From an uncultured Prochlorococcus sp. (GTDB lineage: Bacteria > Cyanobacteriota > Cyanobacteriia > PCC-6307 > Cyanobiaceae), in NCBI GenBank assembly GCA_902634795.1, contig CACPLK010000003.1, positions 1 through 63,430 of the forward strand: a stretch of 63,430 bases of DNA. The letters run 5' to 3'. How positions within the stretch are numbered: the stretch's first letter is position 1; every line of letters starts with the position of its first letter. Of the stretch, positions 61,123 through 63,430 are shown in pieces. Under the pieces are notes generated by a model that did not search any database, was not told where the DNA came from, and saw nothing but the letters and a program-made list of their open reading frames with translations. The position numbers and the translations under genes are program-made.

Positions 61123-62481
61123 ATGGCAAAATTTGAGGCCCATCTTAAATGCTCCTTCTGTGGCAAAGCCCAAGATCAGGTGAGGAAACTCATTGCTGGT
61201 CCAGGAGTTTACATATGCGATGAATGTATCGACTTATGCAACGAGATTTTAGATGAAGAACTAATTGATAATCCAACTCATCAAAGAAGTGGACATGACC
61301 ATAGCCGTAAAGCGAAAACCACTACAACAACCACTGCTAAACCTGCACCAACTTTGGCCTCCATACCAAAGCCCATTGAAATTAAAAAATTTTTAGATGA
61401 TCAAGTAGTTGGACAAGAACCAGCAAAAAAAATCTTATCAGTAGCTGTCTATAACCACTACAAGAGACTTGCATGGAAAGGTGACGGATCTGGCGAGACT
61501 GATTTAACAGCAACAAAATTACAAAAATCTAATATTTTGCTAATTGGTCCAACTGGATGTGGAAAGACATTACTTGCTCAAACATTAGCTGAAATGCTCG
61601 ATGTTCCATTTGCTGTTGCTGATGCAACAACACTAACTGAGGCTGGATATGTTGGGGAAGATGTTGAAAATATTCTCTTACGTCTCCTACAAAAAGCCGA
61701 TATGGATGTGGATCTAGCACAAAGAGGAATTATTTATATTGATGAAATTGACAAAATTGCTAGAAAAAGTGAAAACCCATCCATCACCAGAGATGTTTCC
61801 GGAGAAGGCGTGCAGCAAGCTCTTTTAAAAATGCTCGAGGGTACTGTTGCTAACGTGCCACCGCAAGGAGGCAGAAAGCATCCTTACGGTGATTCTATTC
61901 AAATTGATACAAGCCAAATACTTTTCATTTGTGGTGGAGCCTTTGTTGGTTTAGACGATGTAGTGCAAAAAAGACTTGGCAAAAATTCAATTGGTTTCAT
62001 ACCAAATGAAAATAGGGGCCGAACCAAGTCCAATCGAGATCGTAATTGCGCAGACTTAATCAATGACCTTGAACCTGATGATTTAGTGAAATACGGTCTA
62101 ATTCCAGAATTTATTGGGAGAATGCCTGTTAGTGCAATATTAGAGCCATTAAATGCTAAAGCTCTTAAGTCTATTCTCACAGAACCAAGAGATGCCTTAG
62201 TAAAACAATTCAGAACCTTATTAAGTATGGATAATGTAGAACTTTCATTTGACGAAGATGCTGTTGAGGCAATTGCACAAGAAGCCTATAAAAGAAAAAC
62301 TGGAGCTAGAGCTTTGCGAGGAATTGTTGAAGAAATCATGCTAGATCTAATGTATAGCCTGCCATCTCAAACTAAGATTAAAAATTTCAACGTAACAAAA
62401 AAAATGGTTGATGAAATCACAGGTGGCAAAGTTGTTCCACTCCTATCAAATGAAAAAAGAATCGTTAAGGAATCTGCTTAG
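61123..62481 (+). CDS. clpX: ATP-dependent Clp protease ATP-binding subunit ClpX
   Basis: The 452-residue AAA+ unfoldase begins with a C4 zinc finger ([19 protein letters not shown], then CDECIDLC), then Walker [21 protein letters not shown], Walker [14 protein letters not shown], the pore loop [11 protein letters not shown], and the ClpP-contacting IGF loop ([10 protein letters not shown]). Length fits the family with a slightly expanded linker ([15 protein letters not shown]) after the zinc finger. Confidence 0.97.
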   Translation: MAKFEAHLKCSFCGKAQDQVRKLIAGPGVYICDECIDLCNEILDEELIDNPTHQRSGHDHSRKAKTTTTTTAKPAPTLASIPKPIEIKKFLDDQVVGQEPAKKILSVAVYNHYKRLAWKGDGSGETDLTATKLQKSNILLIGPTGCGKTLLAQTLAEMLDVPFAVADATTLTEAGYVGEDVENILLRLLQKADMDVDLAQRGIIYIDEIDKIARKSENPSITRDVSGEGVQQALLKMLEGTVANVPPQGGRKHPYGDSIQIDTSQILFICGGAFVGLDDVVQKRLGKNSIGFIPNENRGRTKSNRDRNCADLINDLEPDDLVKYGLIPEFIGRMPVSAILEPLNAKALKSILTEPRDALVKQFRTLLSMDNVELSFDEDAVEAIAQEAYKRKTGARALRGIVEEIMLDLMYSLPSQTKIKNFNVTKKMVDEITGGKVVPLLSNEKRIVKESA

Positions 62482-62624
62482 ATAAATTAAACTTTTTCAA
62501 CGCCTATCTTAAATTTAATTATAAAATTTTCAAAAATTAAATTAGTCAAATATTTTATGAATGATTAGTAAATTTGAATATGATCAAATCAATCAAGATT
62601 AAATTCATAAATATTTGACTAAAA

Positions 62625-63430
62625 ATGATAAAGACTTACGAGCCATTACATCATAAATATCGCCCAGCAAGCTTTGACGAGCTTGTTGGGCAAGGTCCAA
62701 TTACATCTACATTAAAACAAGCATTAATCAGTGATCGCATAGCCCCTGCATATATATTTTGTGGGCCTCGAGGAACAGGTAAAACGTCAAGCGCAAGAAT
62801 TTTTGCAAAATCTTTAAATTGCTTAAAAACTGAAAAAGCGACAACCAAGCCCTGCGGTGAATGTGAATTATGTAAGGGGATTAGCTCTGGAAATGCATTA
62901 GATATAATTGAAATTGATGCAGCTTCCAATACAGGTGTTGAAAATATTCGTGAATTAATAGAAAGGTCTAGATTTGCGCCAGCAAAAGCTCGCTGGAAAG
63001 TTTATGTCATCGATGAATGTCATATGCTTTCAACCGCAGCTTTTAATGCACTTCTAAAAACTTTAGAAGAACCACCTCCTCAAGTCGTATTTATTCTTGC
63101 TACGACCGATCCTCAACGCGTTTTACCGACAATTCTTAGTAGGTGTATGCGCTTTGATTTCAGAAGAATACCTCTCGATGATTTAGAAAGTCATTTAATT
63201 AATATTGCTAAAAAAGAAAAGATTTCAATCAACGAAGAGGCAATATCATTAATTGCAAAACATTCCCAAGGAGGATTAAGAGATGCGGAAAGTTTACTTG
63301 ATCAAGTCAGTTTACTTCCACCACCTATAACTCAATTAAACATCATTAATTTGATAGGAGCTGTACCTGAAGAAGAATTAATTAAATTAGCTAAGTCTTT
63401 ACTAACTAAAGATCCAAATTCTATTCTAAA
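62625..63430 (+). CDS. dnaX: DNA polymerase III gamma/tau subunit, 3'-truncated by the window end
   Basis: The open frame from ATG 62625 to the window end encodes 268 residues. They include YEPLHHKYRPASFDELVGQ, Walker A IFCGPRGTGKTSSARIFAKS, a zinc module (CGECELCKG), the DExx-like VYVIDECHMLS, the sensor and SRC motifs LKTLEEPPPQVVFILATTD and ILSRCMRFDFRRI. This is the clamp-loader motor, partner of the delta subunit at 47917. The C-terminal part is outside the window. Confidence 0.95.
   Translation, partial: MIKTYEPLHHKYRPASFDELVGQGPITSTLKQALISDRIAPAYIFCGPRGTGKTSSARIFAKSLNCLKTEKATTKPCGECELCKGISSGNALDIIEIDAASNTGVENIRELIERSRFAPAKARWKVYVIDECHMLSTAAFNALLKTLEEPPPQVVFILATTDPQRVLPTILSRCMRFDFRRIPLDDLESHLINIAKKEKISINEEAISLIAKHSQGGLRDAESLLDQVSLLPPPITQLNIINLIGAVPEEELIKLAKSLLTKDPNSIL

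Overview
The window looks like a chromosomal segment of a low-light-type Prochlorococcus (marine picocyanobacterium). This rests on the low overall GC, the near absence of Shine-Dalgarno sequences, a PsbZ-like photosystem II gene, a Ycf23/DUF561 gene, a cobalamin gene (cobH), an aspartate kinase with four ACT domains, and the housekeeping order ribH - psbZ - mutS - cobH - holA - lysC - uvrB - ycf23 - tilS - rnj - dapA - asd - tig - clpP - clpX - dnaX. Species assignment is from gene content and recalled synteny, not from a search.

Layout. 1-6116: end of a surface-sugar cluster (rfbC fragment, DegT aminotransferase, rmlA, rmlB) and a convergent TPR/O-GlcNAc-transferase-like protein. 6206-16749: housekeeping block (alpha/beta hydrolase, group 2 sigma factor, mgtE, gpx, two crcB genes, SH3b protein, gyrB, miaA, infC, GntR regulator, cysE). 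16792-21789: secA followed on the same strand by an O-antigen-type ABC exporter (wzt, wzm). 22029-42547: an accessory island, AT-rich except for one gene, holding gmd, a secreted-type metalloprotease, a type I secretion operon, a methyltransferase, 2OG-Fe(II) oxygenases (one intact, one ruined), a 4.5-kb gene for a 1504-residue S-layer/RTX-like protein, a second gmd-like gene, a three-domain glycosyltransferase and a WbdD-like methyltransferase. 42791-63430: GNAT gene, tRNA-Gly, then conserved housekeeping genes to a dnaX fragment cut by the window end.

The most interesting signal is a shared module. The N-terminal domain (about 180 residues, DUF4214-like, starting with an AYFGRPGDP motif) of the giant surface protein is also fused to the N-terminus of the Wzt ATPase of the polysaccharide exporter. 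A more canonical DUF4214 pair sits at the C-terminus of the metalloprotease. In Caulobacter the N-terminal domain of the S-layer protein RsaA, which I judge to be of similar type, binds the O-antigen, and that O-antigen is made from GDP-4-keto-6-deoxymannose and exported by Wzm/Wzt. I infer that this window may encode a cyanobacterial surface-layer assembly system. In it, a type I secretion machine exports the layer protein, an ABC exporter carrying the layer protein's own module exports the anchoring glycan, and gmd, glycosyltransferases and a chain-terminator-like methyltransferase build that glycan. The component families and the shared module are read from the sequence; the functional coupling is a hypothesis.
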